Assembly (NCBI GenBank): GCA_900540955.1
Contig: UQIF01000001.1
Coordinates: 186,001-250,000 of the forward strand
From: an uncultured Olsenella sp.
GTDB taxonomy: Bacteria; Actinomycetota; Coriobacteriia; Coriobacteriales; Atopobiaceae
Length of the DNA stretch: 64,000 nucleotides
Reading direction: 5' to 3'
The notes beneath the pieces were generated by a model that saw only the letters and a program-made list of their open reading frames with translations, did not search any database and had not been told where the DNA came from. Within the stretch, counting starts at the first letter, position 1, and each line of letters begins with the position of its first letter. Both the position numbers and the translations under genes were made by a program. Of the stretch, positions 62,083-64,000 are shown piece by piece.

Positions 62083-64000
<1,918 letters not shown>

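Overview
This 64 kb window is a compact, GC-rich stretch of bacterial chromosome made almost entirely of core metabolic and information-processing genes. Gene content, GC-rich codon use, strong GC-stem terminators and protein character point to Actinomycetota, class Coriobacteriia (a Collinsella-like gut anaerobe is the best guess). There is no 16S gene here, so the taxon is an inference. I see no insertion sequence, prophage, integrase, CRISPR array or toxin-antitoxin pair.

Layout. 1-12 kb: queA (cut by the window edge), a minus-strand tail-anchored coiled-coil protein, ptsH, tgt, a divergent secD without secF, an unusually long RecJ carrying a RecQ-like helicase, the bifunctional (p)ppGpp enzyme and a metallo-beta-lactamase-fold hydrolase; secD to the hydrolase looks like one operon. 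12-14.5 kb: tRNA-Leu, ferritin and infC-rpmI-rplT behind a leader with a terminator. 14.5-24 kb: two regulatory stretches, ilvD-ilvB-ilvN-ilvC, a GT2-GtrA glycosyltransferase, an orphan ABC ATPase, tRNA-Ala and ilvA. 24-36 kb: a candidate 6S RNA on the minus strand, a WecA/TagO-type transferase, a PflX-like radical SAM protein, pncB, argS, a double-winged-helix MarR protein, Rho with a very long N-terminal extension, an unrecognised membrane-anchored protein and a VanZ-like protein.

36-49.6 kb: a complete branched-chain amino acid ABC transporter (livJHMGF), then thrC-thrB diverging from hom-lysC-asd, which covers the aspartate-to-threonine route apart from the shared upstream steps, then two alpha/beta hydrolases. 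49.8-60.5 kb: a SWIM-SNF2 helicase, seven tRNAs in small clusters (His, Lys, Lys, Arg, Pro, Gly here; others elsewhere), a NUDIX hydrolase, fruK-ptsI, a lipid kinase and gdhA. 60.5-64 kb: carA-carB behind a leader with a PyrR-type binding loop and a terminator; carB runs off the end.

How it fits together: threonine made by hom/thrB/thrC feeds ilvA and then ilvBN-C-D for isoleucine; the LIV transporter imports the same end products; gdhA supplies glutamate; ptsH, ptsI and fruK carry fructose-linked PTS flux. RNA-level control is a recurring theme: the infC, ilvD and carA leaders all hold hairpins able to gate expression. No complete new system is evident; the best leads are the RecJ-helicase fusion, the degenerate solo SecD, the ilvD leader RNA, a possible AUA start for infC and a tRNA-His with C33.
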